Shown: piece by piece, positions 53,648-62,019 of the stretch | Numbering within the stretch: the stretch's first letter is position 1 | Layout: every line of letters begins with the position of its first letter | Source: SSF53 sp036170535 | GTDB taxonomy: Bacteria; Spirochaetota; Leptospiria; Leptospirales; Leptonemataceae | Reading direction: 5' to 3' | Assembly (NCBI GenBank): GCA_036170535.1 | Contig: JAVHPJ010000208.1 | Coordinates: 1-64,000, forward strand | Length of the DNA stretch: 64,000 nucleotides | Translations under genes and position numbers: made by a program | The notes under the pieces: model-generated | Seen by the model: the letters and a program-made list of their open reading frames with translations, nothing else | What the model was told of the DNA's origin: nothing | Databases searched by the model: none

Positions 53648-54106
53648 ATGAAAAAATTAGCAATTGTTTCCGCAATGGCGCTTGGATTGATGCTGCTTGC
53701 AGCGCCGGCCCACGCTCAGAACGCCGACGCGATCGCCGGCAACTGGACCACCCAGGGCGGCAACTCGGTCATCAGCATTTTCAAATGCGGCGAAAAGTAT
53801 TGCGGTCGCATCATCTCGCTGAAAGAACCGAACTATCCGGCAAACGACGCAGAGGCGGGTAAACCGAAGCGTGACCGTAACAACCCGGACCCGAACAAAC
53901 AAAACCGTCCCATTATCGGACTGAATCTGGTGTGGGGCTTCTCCCACGGCGGCGGCAACGAGTGGACGGGCGGCAACATCTACGATCCGGAAAGCGGCAA
54001 GACTTACTATTGCACGCTGACGCTTGAGTCGAACAATCGACTCAAGGTGCGCGGCTCCCTGGACCGTTGGGGGCTGGCGGGACGCACGGTGCACTGGACG
54101 CGCTGA
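53648..54106 (+). CDS. Exported DUF2147-family protein, second of two
   Basis: A 152-residue paralogue of the preceding gene. Signal peptide: residues 1-23 (ending APAHAQ). The mature domain has GNWTTQGGNSVISIFKCGEKYCGRIISL, RDRNNPDPNKQNRPIIGLNL and the shared ending GLAGRTVHWTR. It has a strong ribosome-binding site (GAAGAAGGAG) and its own AT-rich upstream region, and it uses fewer GC-rich codons than its neighbours, which may indicate high expression. A terminator follows. Confidence 0.86.
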   Translation: MKKLAIVSAMALGLMLLAAPAHAQNADAIAGNWTTQGGNSVISIFKCGEKYCGRIISLKEPNYPANDAEAGKPKRDRNNPDPNKQNRPIIGLNLVWGFSHGGGNEWTGGNIYDPESGKTYYCTLTLESNNRLKVRGSLDRWGLAGRTVHWTR

Positions 54107-54148
54107 CCGCTCACGCGACGCGCGCATCATCAGGCGCACTTGCTCTGA

Positions 54149-54175
54149 AGCCCCCGGCCCTCCGGGGGCTTTTTT
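54149..54175 (+). terminator. Rho-independent terminator after the second DUF2147 gene
   Basis: AGCCCCCGG (54149-54157), CCCT loop, CCGGGGGCT (54162-54170), then T6 (54170-54175). Confidence 0.9.
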
Positions 54176-54228
54176 GTTTAAGAAGCCGCCGCCCGGGCCG
54201 ACGAATTTAAGAGAGGCGTCTGCGAAAC

Positions 54229-54684
54229 GTGAACCGCTCAAGCTCAAACCGCCGACTGCCTCCCCGCTACGCGGCGCCGCGGCGGCGAGCGGCGCTCTTG
54301 CGACTCGCCCTGGCCGCCGGGCTTGCGTGCGCCTTCGCCGTGCAAAGCCGGGCGGAACCGACCGGGAAAGCGGACCTGGACGGCGCCGTTTATCTCGCCC
54401 CGGCGCATCCCGACTACTTCCCGGTCGCGCTGCGGGTGCGTCTCGAAGTGCGCGACAATCGCCTGTATGGCCTCGCGCGGCCGGCGCATCGGCCCGGCGC
54501 GCCGGAACGGCAAATTCTCGCAGATTTTGTCGAAGAACGCGGGGAGTTCGTGCTGGGTCGGCTCTACGCGAGCGCCCGGGAGCGCCAGTTCCGTGCGCGC
54601 ATCTGGCAGCGCGACGAACGTTTGCTGGTGCGGGTCTACGACGACTACAACTATCGCACCCTTGAGTTCCAACCCGCGCCCTGA
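54229..54684 (+). CDS. Exported protein with weak DUF2147-like pattern
   Basis: A 151-residue protein starting at GTG. A basic lead (NRRLPPRYAAPRRR) and a hydrophobic stretch form a signal peptide of about 42 residues. The mature part has FVLGRLYASARERQFRARIW and RLLVRVYDDYN, which faintly recall the GRIYNPE / RLKVRGY elements of the two DUF2147 proteins upstream. I cannot assign a family with confidence. Confidence 0.55.
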   Translation: MNRSSSNRRLPPRYAAPRRRAALLRLALAAGLACAFAVQSRAEPTGKADLDGAVYLAPAHPDYFPVALRVRLEVRDNRLYGLARPAHRPGAPERQILADFVEERGEFVLGRLYASARERQFRARIWQRDERLLVRVYDDYNYRTLEFQPAP

Positions 54685-54736
54685 GGGATTCGGTTTTTTC
54701 TTTGCTCGCGGCGTACGCTTCGCCAGAGTTGCTCTC

Positions 54737-55018
54737 ATGTCCGCGCTCCGGCGATTGGCCGCACTCATACGAGAAGACTTCCTGTGTCTGTGGCCGGGCG
54801 GCGGGGCCCCCCTCAATCGCGAGGCGCTGCTGCGCCTGTTGCTGTATGTGTGTTTCCTGACTCTGGTTGTCCGCCTGGCGTGGCCCCTCGCCGACTCCGG
54901 CTGGAACCGCTCCGGGCCGGCGGCGCCGCTCCCCCGCGCGCCGCAAGACCAGCGTGCGCCCGTTGACCGCGCTCCGGCGGAGCCGGACGTTCAAATCGAA
55001 GATCCGGTTAACATCTGA
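54737..55018 (+). CDS. Small single-helix membrane protein
   Basis: A 93-residue protein: a basic, amphipathic N-terminus, one membrane helix at about residues 31-50 (LLRLLLYVCFLTLVVRLAW) and a Pro/Ala-rich tail. No family is recognised. It starts 52 bp after the preceding gene and ends 20 bp before manA. A longer frame that overlaps the previous gene was not used. Confidence 0.5.
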   Translation: MSALRRLAALIREDFLCLWPGGGAPLNREALLRLLLYVCFLTLVVRLAWPLADSGWNRSGPAAPLPRAPQDQRAPVDRAPAEPDVQIEDPVNI

Positions 55019-55038
55019 GTTCTCAAGCGAGCCCGTCC

Positions 55039-56328
55039 GTGCGCCACGATTTGAAGCATTTCCACTTCTATGAACTCGAGTGCGAAACCATGGCCTACGA
55101 TTGGGGCCGCTCCGGACCCGAGGCCCTCCTCCACCAACTGGCCGTCGCGCGCGGCGCAGCGAGCAAAGCGGAGACCCCGGCCGCGGAACTGTGGATGGGC
55201 GCGCACCCCAAAGCGCCCGCGCGGCTGCCGCAGCGCCAGGCGCGCTCCCTGGCCGACCTCATCGCCGAAGATCCGGTGCATTTTCTGGGGCCCGAACTGA
55301 GCCAGCGCGGCGTCACCTCGCTGCCATTTTTGTTCAAGGTGCTGGACGCCGCCGAGCCGCTTTCCATTCAAGCGCATCCGGACAAGGCGCTGGCGGAACT
55401 GCTGCACGCACGCGATCCCGCGAACTACCCCGACGACAATCACAAGCCCGAACTCGCCATCTGCCTGAATGGCATGACGGCGCTCTGCGGATTTCGGCCG
55501 GTGCGCGAAATTGAGGAGTTTTTGCGCACACGGCCCGAGCTGCGAGGGCTTACGTCCGCCAGCGGAGCGATTTACGAAGGCGACCGGGCGTATCGCGCCG
55601 GCGGCGAGGACGGCAGTCCGGCGGCGCGCGCCTGGATCAAAGAACGCTATGGCCGGCTGATGCGTTCCAGTCCGCACGAGATTCAGGAGGCAGTACGCTC
55701 CCTGCGCTTGCGAGTGGAGACGCTCTGGGAAGAAAGCGAACTGCCGGAAGCGGAACGTTTGTTTTTGCGACTGGTCCGACGCTTTGGCGAACGCGATCCG
55801 GGGCTATTCTGCGTCTACTTTCTCAACTATATCGAACTGGCGCCGGGCGAAGCCTTATTTCTTGGACCCAACGAGCCGCACGCGTATCTGAGCGGCGCGA
55901 TTCTCGAATGTATGGCGGCCTCGGATAACGTGGTCCGCGCCGGGCTGACGACCAAGTTCGTCGATGTCGAAACCCTGGTGGAAATGTTGCACTACGGTTC
56001 GGGCCGCCCGCGCAGCCTGCATCCTGAACCGATCGCACAGGGCGTGTCGCGCTATCGCACGCCGGCCCGGGAGTTTGAGGTGCGCCGCCTGGACCTGAGC
56101 CAGCCCCTGCGCCTGGCGGGCGTTTCGCGCCCTGCAATATTGATCGGACTGGATGACGGCTTTCGCCTGGAGGCGGCCGACGCGGACGCGGTGCTCGACG
56201 GCGCGGATGTGCCGCGCGGCGCGCCCGTCTTGTTGCCCGGCGATCTCGCCAGCCGCGGACTGGAAGTGCGCTTGAGCGCCCGCCAGCCCCATACGCTCTA
56301 CCTGGCGACGATCTCCCCCGAGTTCTGA
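55039..56328 (+). CDS. manA: Mannose-6-phosphate isomerase, type I
   Basis: Zinc enzyme interconverting mannose 6-phosphate and fructose 6-phosphate, feeding surface-sugar synthesis. The 429-residue product starts at GTG and shows the family's YDWGRSGPEA start, the metal-binding AEPLSIQAHPDKALAE (Gln and His), NHKPELAI (Glu) and GPNEPHAYLSG (His), and the active-site region DNVVRAGLTTKFVD. The C-terminal domain is a typical cupin-like half. Confidence 0.93.
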   Translation: MRHDLKHFHFYELECETMAYDWGRSGPEALLHQLAVARGAASKAETPAAELWMGAHPKAPARLPQRQARSLADLIAEDPVHFLGPELSQRGVTSLPFLFKVLDAAEPLSIQAHPDKALAELLHARDPANYPDDNHKPELAICLNGMTALCGFRPVREIEEFLRTRPELRGLTSASGAIYEGDRAYRAGGEDGSPAARAWIKERYGRLMRSSPHEIQEAVRSLRLRVETLWEESELPEAERLFLRLVRRFGERDPGLFCVYFLNYIELAPGEALFLGPNEPHAYLSGAILECMAASDNVVRAGLTTKFVDVETLVEMLHYGSGRPRSLHPEPIAQGVSRYRTPAREFEVRRLDLSQPLRLAGVSRPAILIGLDDGFRLEAADADAVLDGADVPRGAPVLLPGDLASRGLEVRLSARQPHTLYLATISPEF

Positions 56329-56352
56329 AAAAGCTTGAAACTCTCCGGCCCC

Positions 56353-56369
56353 GCTGACACCGTGTCAGC
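56353..56369. promoter_or_regulatory. Perfect 17-bp palindrome upstream of the hydroxylase gene
   Basis: GCTGACACCGTGTCAGC has perfect 8-bp arms around one base. The TGACAC-N-GTGTCA core is typical of TetR-family operators. It lies 24 bp after the manA stop and 38 bp before the GTG at 56407, so it may control the hydroxylase gene. As RNA it could also form a hairpin. Confidence 0.5.
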
Positions 56370-56406
56370 AAAAAAGAACGGCCGCAGGCCGTCGGGAAGG
56401 CGTTTC

Positions 56407-57678
56407 GTGGACGAGACTCAGGTGCCAAACTACATCCTCTTTGCCATACCGGTCTTTTTCCTGCTGATCGGCATTGAGCTGCTCTATGCGAAGCTCACGG
56501 GCAAAGACTACTACCGTCTGAACGATTCGGTCAACGATTTGAGCCTGGGCTCGATCCAGCAGCTGGTCATGCTGACCCTGCGCGCCAGCGTCCTGACGGG
56601 CTACTTCGCACTCTATGGCTGGATCTGGCAGAACTATCGATTCTTCAGCTTCGAACTCGACAGCATCCTCGGCTGGGTAGTCGGTTTCTTGTTGGTGGAC
56701 CTGCAATACTACTGGTTTCACCGCAAGAGTCACGAGGTGGCGCTGATCTGGGGCTCCCACGAACCCCATCATTCCAGCGAAGAATATAACCTCGCGGTCG
56801 CCCTGCGTCAGGGCGCCCTGCAACCGGTCCTCAGCTGGCCCTTTTACCTGCCGATCGCCCTGCTCGGCATCCACCCGATCGTGTTTTTTACCTGCAGCCA
56901 GTTTAACACGATCTATCAGTTCTGGATTCACACGCGCGCGATCGGCCGCCTGGGTTTTCTCGAATGGTTCATGAACACGCCGTCCCATCATCGCGTACAT
57001 CATGGCGTAAATCCCAAATATATTGATAAGAACTACGCAGGCGTCTTTATCATCTGGGATCGGATGTTCGGCACCTTTCAAAAGGAAGAGGAAGAACCGG
57101 TCTACGGTACGGTGGAGCCGCTCGGCACCTGGAATCCGATCCGCGCGAATTATCGCTACTGGGCGAAGGTCTTCTCGCTGGCCCGCCGCGCGCCGCGCTT
57201 TATCGACAAGATCCAGATCTGGTTTCGCTCGCCCGAGTGGCTGCCGGAAGGCCTGGGTCCCCAACGCCCGATACCCGAAATCACCCGCAACGAACAGGTG
57301 CGTTACAACCCGCCGCTGGCCCGCGGCCTGGGTTGGTACATCTTTGGCCAGTTTGTCATCGTCATTGCGATCAGCGTCAGTGCGCTCATGCTCGGCCCGG
57401 CGATCATTACGCCCACGGGACTCTTCCTTTCCGCACTCGGCCTGCTCGGCTTTGTTGTGCTCGGCGGACTTATGGAGCGGAAGGCCTGGGCGCAGCGCCT
57501 GGAACCGATCCGACTGGCAGCCACCATCGCGTTGGGCGCCTGGGTCTTTGCCGCACGCGGACTCGTCTTCGAGGCGGCGCTCCCGCTTACGGTTCTCGGA
57601 CTGGCGGCGCTGGTCTGGTTTTTCCGGCAGCCGCTGGCGCCGGCGACGGCCGCACCTGCGACCGCGCGCGCCGCTTGA
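56407..57678 (+). CDS. AGMO-like fatty acid hydroxylase / sterol desaturase superfamily protein
   Basis: A 423-residue integral membrane di-iron protein. The histidine boxes are HRKSH, HEPHH and HHRVHH. The stretch HEPHHSSEEYNLAVALRQGALQP is close to that of alkylglycerol monooxygenase (AGMO), which cleaves ether lipids. Helices lie at about residues 8-28, 55-80, 90-110 and 140-165. After the catalytic part there is an extra C-terminal membrane section of about 110 residues (four helices). The start is GTG at 56407; TTG at 56335 would place the palindrome inside the coding region. Confidence 0.82.
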   Translation: MDETQVPNYILFAIPVFFLLIGIELLYAKLTGKDYYRLNDSVNDLSLGSIQQLVMLTLRASVLTGYFALYGWIWQNYRFFSFELDSILGWVVGFLLVDLQYYWFHRKSHEVALIWGSHEPHHSSEEYNLAVALRQGALQPVLSWPFYLPIALLGIHPIVFFTCSQFNTIYQFWIHTRAIGRLGFLEWFMNTPSHHRVHHGVNPKYIDKNYAGVFIIWDRMFGTFQKEEEEPVYGTVEPLGTWNPIRANYRYWAKVFSLARRAPRFIDKIQIWFRSPEWLPEGLGPQRPIPEITRNEQVRYNPPLARGLGWYIFGQFVIVIAISVSALMLGPAIITPTGLFLSALGLLGFVVLGGLMERKAWAQRLEPIRLAATIALGAWVFAARGLVFEAALPLTVLGLAALVWFFRQPLAPATAAPATARAA

Positions 57679-57881
57679 GTCAGGGGCGCCGGCGACCGGA
57701 GCACACTCCGGCCGTCCGGCGCCGCGCGGGCCCCTCTCCCCCGGGTCAAATTTCGTTTGACAAAACCGCCCCGAATTGCCATCTCCGGAGGCAGGCATGT
57801 GACATAATCCGACCGATGGGCGCATTGCGACTCGGCAGCGGAGAACCGACCGGGGCATGCCCCCCGGCAAAAACGAGGTAA

Positions 57882-59024
57882 ATGGTGGCGAGTCCGGGTC
57901 TTTACTTGAACGAGAAAAAAACCAGACCGATCGAAGCGCATCGGCCGGCGTTGAGCAAGCAGGAACTGGAATCGGTCCTCAACTGCCTCATCGAAGATCG
58001 CCTGGGACAGGGCGATGTAACTCGCCGATTTGAGCGCAGCTTTGCTAACGCTTTTGGCTACAAGCACGCCCTTGCGCTGAATTCTCTGGCAAGCGCCTAC
58101 CATCTCGCATTTCTCGCCCTCGATATCCAGGCGGACGACGTCGTACTGATGAGCGCGCTCGCGCCCGTGCAGGCCCATGACGGCGTGCGCTACGCAGGCG
58201 GCCGCGTCGCGCTCATCGACGTCGCGCGCAGCTCCTTTTTTCCGGACGCCGAAAAGCTGTTGGCGCGCGCCGATGAACTCGTCGCCGAAAGCGCTCCGGT
58301 CGCCGACGCAGCGGCCGAACCGCGCAAACGCCAGATCTATTTTGTGCTCGATCACGCCTTTGGCGCAGCCTCCAACGCGCCGGTCGCGGCGCTCCAGGCG
58401 CGCGGCGTACGCATAGTGGAAGACTTCACCGGCCTCGTGGGTTCCGACCAGAACGGCGAGTATTTCGGCAAGAGCGGCGAGATCTCCGTGTGCGGGATGA
58501 GCGAATACGATCTGCTCACCGTTGGAAACGGCGCCATTGCGATTACTCAGGATCCGCGCCTCTACAAAAGAATGCACGCCCTGCGCTACGGCGCCAAACG
58601 CTCCGAAGGTTCCATCGCCTACGATTACCGGTTAGGCGATTTTCAGGCGGCAATGGGCGTGGATCAACTGTCGCGCCTGGGCGTAACGCTGGCCCGCAGG
58701 AAAAAAATCGGTCAGAAGTATCTGGAGACTTTGCGCACCACCAATCACGAAACCTACTTTCGCAGTCCTGGCGTGGACGCGTATTTGCGCTTTCCCGTAG
58801 TGGTGAACAAGAGTCACGACGAAGTGCTGCGCTACTTCGCAGCCCTGCAAATCGGCGTCGATCGCGCCGTCGACGCGCCGTTGCACCATTTGCTGGGCCT
58901 GCCCCGTCTGGAGTTTCCGAACTCGGAGCGCATCTATCAGAAATCCGTGGCGATCCCGCTGTATCCGCCGCTCACCGCGAACAACGTCGAGCGCATCGCT
59001 TCCTCGCTGCGCGGCCTGATCTGA
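57882..59024 (+). CDS. DegT/DnrJ/EryC1-like protein lacking the PLP lysine
   Basis: A 380-residue fold-type I protein of the sugar aminotransferase family. HRPALSKQELESVLNCL, the LNSLASAYHLAFLAL substrate region and VRIVEDFTGLVGSD (Glu-Asp pair for the PLP ring) are recognisable. At the Schiff-base position the family reads SFHPTKNLTTGEGG; here it is GMSEYDLLTVGNGA, with Asp210 in place of Lys. The protein is unlikely to be an ordinary aminotransferase. It could be a ColD-like dehydratase (which uses His) or a non-catalytic binder. It starts at ATG with GAGG upstream, and the next gene follows after 10 bp. Confidence 0.82.
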   Translation: MVASPGLYLNEKKTRPIEAHRPALSKQELESVLNCLIEDRLGQGDVTRRFERSFANAFGYKHALALNSLASAYHLAFLALDIQADDVVLMSALAPVQAHDGVRYAGGRVALIDVARSSFFPDAEKLLARADELVAESAPVADAAAEPRKRQIYFVLDHAFGAASNAPVAALQARGVRIVEDFTGLVGSDQNGEYFGKSGEISVCGMSEYDLLTVGNGAIAITQDPRLYKRMHALRYGAKRSEGSIAYDYRLGDFQAAMGVDQLSRLGVTLARRKKIGQKYLETLRTTNHETYFRSPGVDAYLRFPVVVNKSHDEVLRYFAALQIGVDRAVDAPLHHLLGLPRLEFPNSERIYQKSVAIPLYPPLTANNVERIASSLRGLI

Positions 59025-59034
59025 GGAGGATCTG

Positions 59035-59844
59035 ATGAGCGGCGCAACACGACTGGTTATCGTCGCTCTCGTGTGTTTCGCGACGCAGGGCGCGGCGCTT
59101 TCCGCACAGGAAGCTGATGATCCGGTCGGCGGCTTCGAAGAAATACTCCGAAACGTAGCCCGTGCGGCGGAACTGCGCGCTGGCGTGGAACGCGAAGGCG
59201 CAGCGTCCAACCAGGGCGCGGAATTCCGCAATCGCGCAGCAGGCGCCGGGCGCGATACGCGCGGCGAACCGCGGCAGTTTTCGAACAACGCGCCCAGTTC
59301 CGGCGGCGACGGCGTTCCATCGGGCGCGCCCGCCGCTTCCCAGGGCGCTTCCCAGCCGCGCCCGGACTGGCCCGCGCGCACTCTGTCTCTCGCCGTCACT
59401 CTCGGCGACGGGCGCATTGTCCGCGGTCGTACGCGCATTCAGGCGCCGGATCGGCTGGCGCTGGTGCACACGGTCGAGGGCGTGCGCTACGAAAAGATCG
59501 TCGCGCTGACTGACATTCGCAGCATCGAGGTGAAACGCTGGCGCGGCCGCCAGGTGCGCGCCACGCGCGACGGCGCCGTATTCCAGTTTGATGTGGACCG
59601 CGTGGCGATTACTCTCGCGGACGGGGGCGTGCTCTTGCGCGACGGCCCGCTGCCGCCCTTTTTTCTGCAGTTTGACATTAACAATCAACACGGTCAGGTT
59701 CGTTTTTTCACATTCTGGCTCGATTTGCAAAAAGCCGACGGGCGGTGGTACACCGGCATTGAGGGCCCGGCCACCGGCGAACGCGTGGTTGGCCATGCGG
59801 ACGTAATTAAACGCATCAGCTTCGATCGCGAGTCAGCGAATTAA
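59035..59844 (+). CDS. Exported protein of unknown function
   Basis: A 269-residue protein. The signal peptide (about 24 residues) ends ALSAQE. A Gly/Pro/Ser-rich linker covers about residues 65-115. A beta-rich domain follows, with LAVTLGDGRIVRGRTRI, YEKIVALTDIRSIEVKRWRGR and VRFFTFWLDLQKADGRWYTG. It resembles small beta-barrel domains generally, but no family can be named. It has an excellent ribosome-binding site (GAGGAGG) and lies 10 bp after the DegT-like gene. Confidence 0.62.
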   Translation: MSGATRLVIVALVCFATQGAALSAQEADDPVGGFEEILRNVARAAELRAGVEREGAASNQGAEFRNRAAGAGRDTRGEPRQFSNNAPSSGGDGVPSGAPAASQGASQPRPDWPARTLSLAVTLGDGRIVRGRTRIQAPDRLALVHTVEGVRYEKIVALTDIRSIEVKRWRGRQVRATRDGAVFQFDVDRVAITLADGGVLLRDGPLPPFFLQFDINNQHGQVRFFTFWLDLQKADGRWYTGIEGPATGERVVGHADVIKRISFDRESAN

Positions 59845-59888
59845 TTGAATTTACCGGAATTCCCGGGAGCTCAGTCTGACCGCGGCGC

Positions 59889-60524
59889 ATGAGAATTTTA
59901 TGCATCCGTCACGGCCGACCGGCCATGCGTTACGCGGATTCGCTCTGGCAGGTGCTGCGCGCCGGCCGACTTAACGAGCTGCTCGATCAGTACGACGAAA
60001 CCGGTCTCTTGCGCATCTGGAACCGGCGGCGGGTAAAAACGCGTATTACGGCGCCAGCGATTTCTTCCGATCTCAAGCGCGCCGTCGAAACCGCAGCGCT
60101 CTTCACCGGCGCGCCCGCTCAGGCGATTGAAACTTCGCCGCTTTTTCGCGAAACCCCGCTCGCCCGCTTTCGCGCCGAAAATCTGCGCCTGCCCTTAATT
60201 GCGCTGCTCGCGCTCGTCCGATTCGGCTGGTTTACGGGTTGGATGCAGTGCGGCGAAGGCCGCCGGGAAACGCTGGCGCGCGTGCGCCGCGCGGCGGATG
60301 AACTCGAACGCCGCGCACTGCGGGATCGCGAAATCGCGCTGTTTTCGCACGGTTTTTTTCTGTGGCTGCTGAGCCGCGAGCTCTGCGCCCGCGGCTGGGT
60401 TACGGAGAAACGCGGCCCCTTTCGATATCTCGAAACGGCGGAATTCCGACCGGCCGACCTTGCGCTTACAGAGCGACGCCTTCTTCAACAAACTCGCCCG
60501 AGCGGAGCTGACGGTACGTCTTGA
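59889..60524 (+). CDS. Histidine phosphatase superfamily protein
   Basis: A 211-residue phosphoglycerate-mutase-like phosphatase. The catalytic motif is CIRHGRP at the N-terminus, followed by SSDLKRAVETAALF. The second histidine is in LFSHGFFLWLLSREL. It has an inserted hydrophobic region at about residues 97-118 (LPLIALLALVRFGWFTGW), which may bind a membrane or a lipid substrate. The 3' end overlaps the convergent lytic transglycosylase gene by 59 bp. Confidence 0.8.
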   Translation: MRILCIRHGRPAMRYADSLWQVLRAGRLNELLDQYDETGLLRIWNRRRVKTRITAPAISSDLKRAVETAALFTGAPAQAIETSPLFRETPLARFRAENLRLPLIALLALVRFGWFTGWMQCGEGRRETLARVRRAADELERRALRDREIALFSHGFFLWLLSRELCARGWVTEKRGPFRYLETAEFRPADLALTERRLLQQTRPSGADGTS

Positions 60525-61152
60525 GCACCCGGCGCCAGTATTCCTCGTCATAGATTCCGCGGCGCACTGCGTTTGGACCGGCGTTGTAGGCCAGCGTGGC
60601 GAGGCGCGGCTCGTTCATATCGAGAATCAGCAGATTGATGTAATCCACGCCGCGGGCCACGTTTACTTCCGCCTGGAACAGATCGTTGCGGCTGGTGCGC
60701 GCGCCGGTTTTCCCATCCATCCACGCAACCGTGCTGTGTTTAAGCTGCATATAACCGAGCGCATCCGACCGGGAACGAGCGCGCGGGTCGAAAGAGGATT
60801 CCACGCGAATAAAAGCGGTGAGCAGATAGGCCTTGTGGATCGGGCGGCCGTCGATGCGCATGGAGGCTGGAATCTCCAGACGCTCGGATTCCCGCAATAT
60901 GGCGGCCAGCACGCGTTCGCGCTCGGCCGGGCTGGCGCGGGGCGGATCGAAGGCGTCGATAAAGTCGGAAATGCGCGCCCGGGTTTCCGCGGGGTCCGGT
61001 CGGTCCAGAAGGTCGACCCGAACCATGAATACGGTGGCAAGGGCCAAAGCCGGTATCAGGATGCGCTTTTTGAGCAACAGGCTGGAGATTCGCAGGCCGG
61101 ATGCGGGCCCGGCAATGCGGACTGTGTTTCCAATTTCTTTCCAATCTACCAT
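60466..61152 (-). CDS. SLT-family lytic transglycosylase
   Basis: A 228-residue membrane-anchored enzyme cleaving peptidoglycan. There is one hydrophobic anchor at about residues 28-45. The SLT domain has the catalytic Glu in FIRVESSFDPRARSRSDALGYMQL, then a GVDYINLLILDMN region, and AYNAGPNAV. The order and spacing match Slt/MltC-type domains. The substrate-binding groove residues cannot be judged by eye. Confidence 0.88.
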   Translation of the reverse strand: MVDWKEIGNTVRIAGPASGLRISSLLLKKRILIPALALATVFMVRVDLLDRPDPAETRARISDFIDAFDPPRASPAERERVLAAILRESERLEIPASMRIDGRPIHKAYLLTAFIRVESSFDPRARSRSDALGYMQLKHSTVAWMDGKTGARTSRNDLFQAEVNVARGVDYINLLILDMNEPRLATLAYNAGPNAVRRGIYDEEYWRRVLKTYRQLRSGEFVEEGVAL

Positions 61153-61346
61153 GACTCCCCTCCATTTCGGGCGGCCTGGCCTCCCGGATGCGGCCTGTGT
61201 ATCTTTACGGCTCTCTAGCTCGCGCCTTTATAGTGCAGCGCGCCATGAAAATCCATGATTTTTTGCACCGCACCAGAGTCGAGTAGAAAGCGGCCCGGGA
61301 TTCGAAATCGAGTTGCCGAAATTCGGCCCCGCCGTTTATTTCCAAT

Positions 61347-61371
61347 TATTCCTATCGAATTGATAGGAATA
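61347..61371. promoter_or_regulatory. Perfect dyad directly before the peroxiredoxin ribosome-binding site
   Basis: TATTCCTATC (61347-61356) and GATAGGAATA (61362-61371) are perfect 10-bp inverted arms around GAATT. The GGAG ribosome-binding site begins at 61372, directly after the dyad, and ATG is at 61384. The element could be a repressor operator or an RNA hairpin that controls translation. I see no convincing -10 box. Confidence 0.6.
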
Positions 61372-61383
61372 GGAGTAGATACA

Positions 61384-62019
61384 ATGGCACTGCGTTTGGG
61401 CGACATCGCCCCGGATTTTGCGGCCGAAACGACAGACGGGCCGATTCGGTTTCATGAATGGCTGGAAGGCAAATGGGCGATTCTATTCTCCCACCCGGCG
61501 GACTACACGCCGGTCTGCACAACCGAGCTGGGGACTGTGGCCCGGATCAAGCCGGAGTTCGACCGGCGCGGCGTGAAGGTCATCGGTCTTTCCGTCGACC
61601 CGCTGGACAAACACCGCGGTTGGATTAACGACATTAACGAAACCCAGGGCGCCACAGTGAACTTTCCGATGATCGCCGACGACGACAAGAAGGTCGCCAC
61701 CCTCTACGACATGATCCATCCGAACGCGCTCGATAACATGACGGTGCGCTCCGTGTTCGTGATCGGTCCGGACAAAAAGATCAAACTGACGTTGACGTAT
61801 CCGGCGGCTACCGGGCGGAACTTTGACGAACTGCTGCGCGTGATCGATTCGCTGCAACTGACCGCCCAGCATGGCGTCGCGACGCCCGCCAACTGGACTT
61901 CCGGGCAGGACGTGGTGATTCTGCCGTCCATTTCCGACGAAGACGCGAAGCAGCGCTTTCCGAAAGGCTGGAAGGCGATCAAACCGTATCTCCGGCTTAC
62001 GCCCCAACCCGATCGCTGA
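61384..62019 (+). CDS. 1-Cys peroxiredoxin (Prx6 type)
   Basis: A 211-residue thiol peroxidase. The catalytic Cys45 is in HPADYTPVCTTELG. The long C-terminal extension (NWTSGQDVVILPSISDEDAKQRFPKGW) is characteristic of the Prx6 group. It reduces hydroperoxides in the cytoplasm, with an unknown thiol donor. The start was chosen because AGGAG lies 8 nt upstream; an in-frame ATG at 61255 would read through the dyad. The gene is convergent with the SpsG-like gene (23-bp overlap). Confidence 0.93.
   Translation: MALRLGDIAPDFAAETTDGPIRFHEWLEGKWAILFSHPADYTPVCTTELGTVARIKPEFDRRGVKVIGLSVDPLDKHRGWINDINETQGATVNFPMIADDDKKVATLYDMIHPNALDNMTVRSVFVIGPDKKIKLTLTYPAATGRNFDELLRVIDSLQLTAQHGVATPANWTSGQDVVILPSISDEDAKQRFPKGWKAIKPYLRLTPQPDR

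Noticed and set aside
54323..55018. A 231-codon frame covering both the exported protein and the small membrane protein
   Set aside because: The 5' part is out of frame with a good signal-peptide gene. Only the 3' part from 54737 looks like a protein, so it was annotated alone.
57679..57881. Consensus TTGACA before the DegT-like gene
   Set aside because: No acceptable -10 box lies 16-18 bp downstream; CATAAT further on is 40 bp away.
57303..58577. A 424-codon minus-strand open frame opposite the hydroxylase and DegT-like genes
   Set aside because: It overlaps two genes with clear motifs and an intergenic region, and has no recognisable domain.
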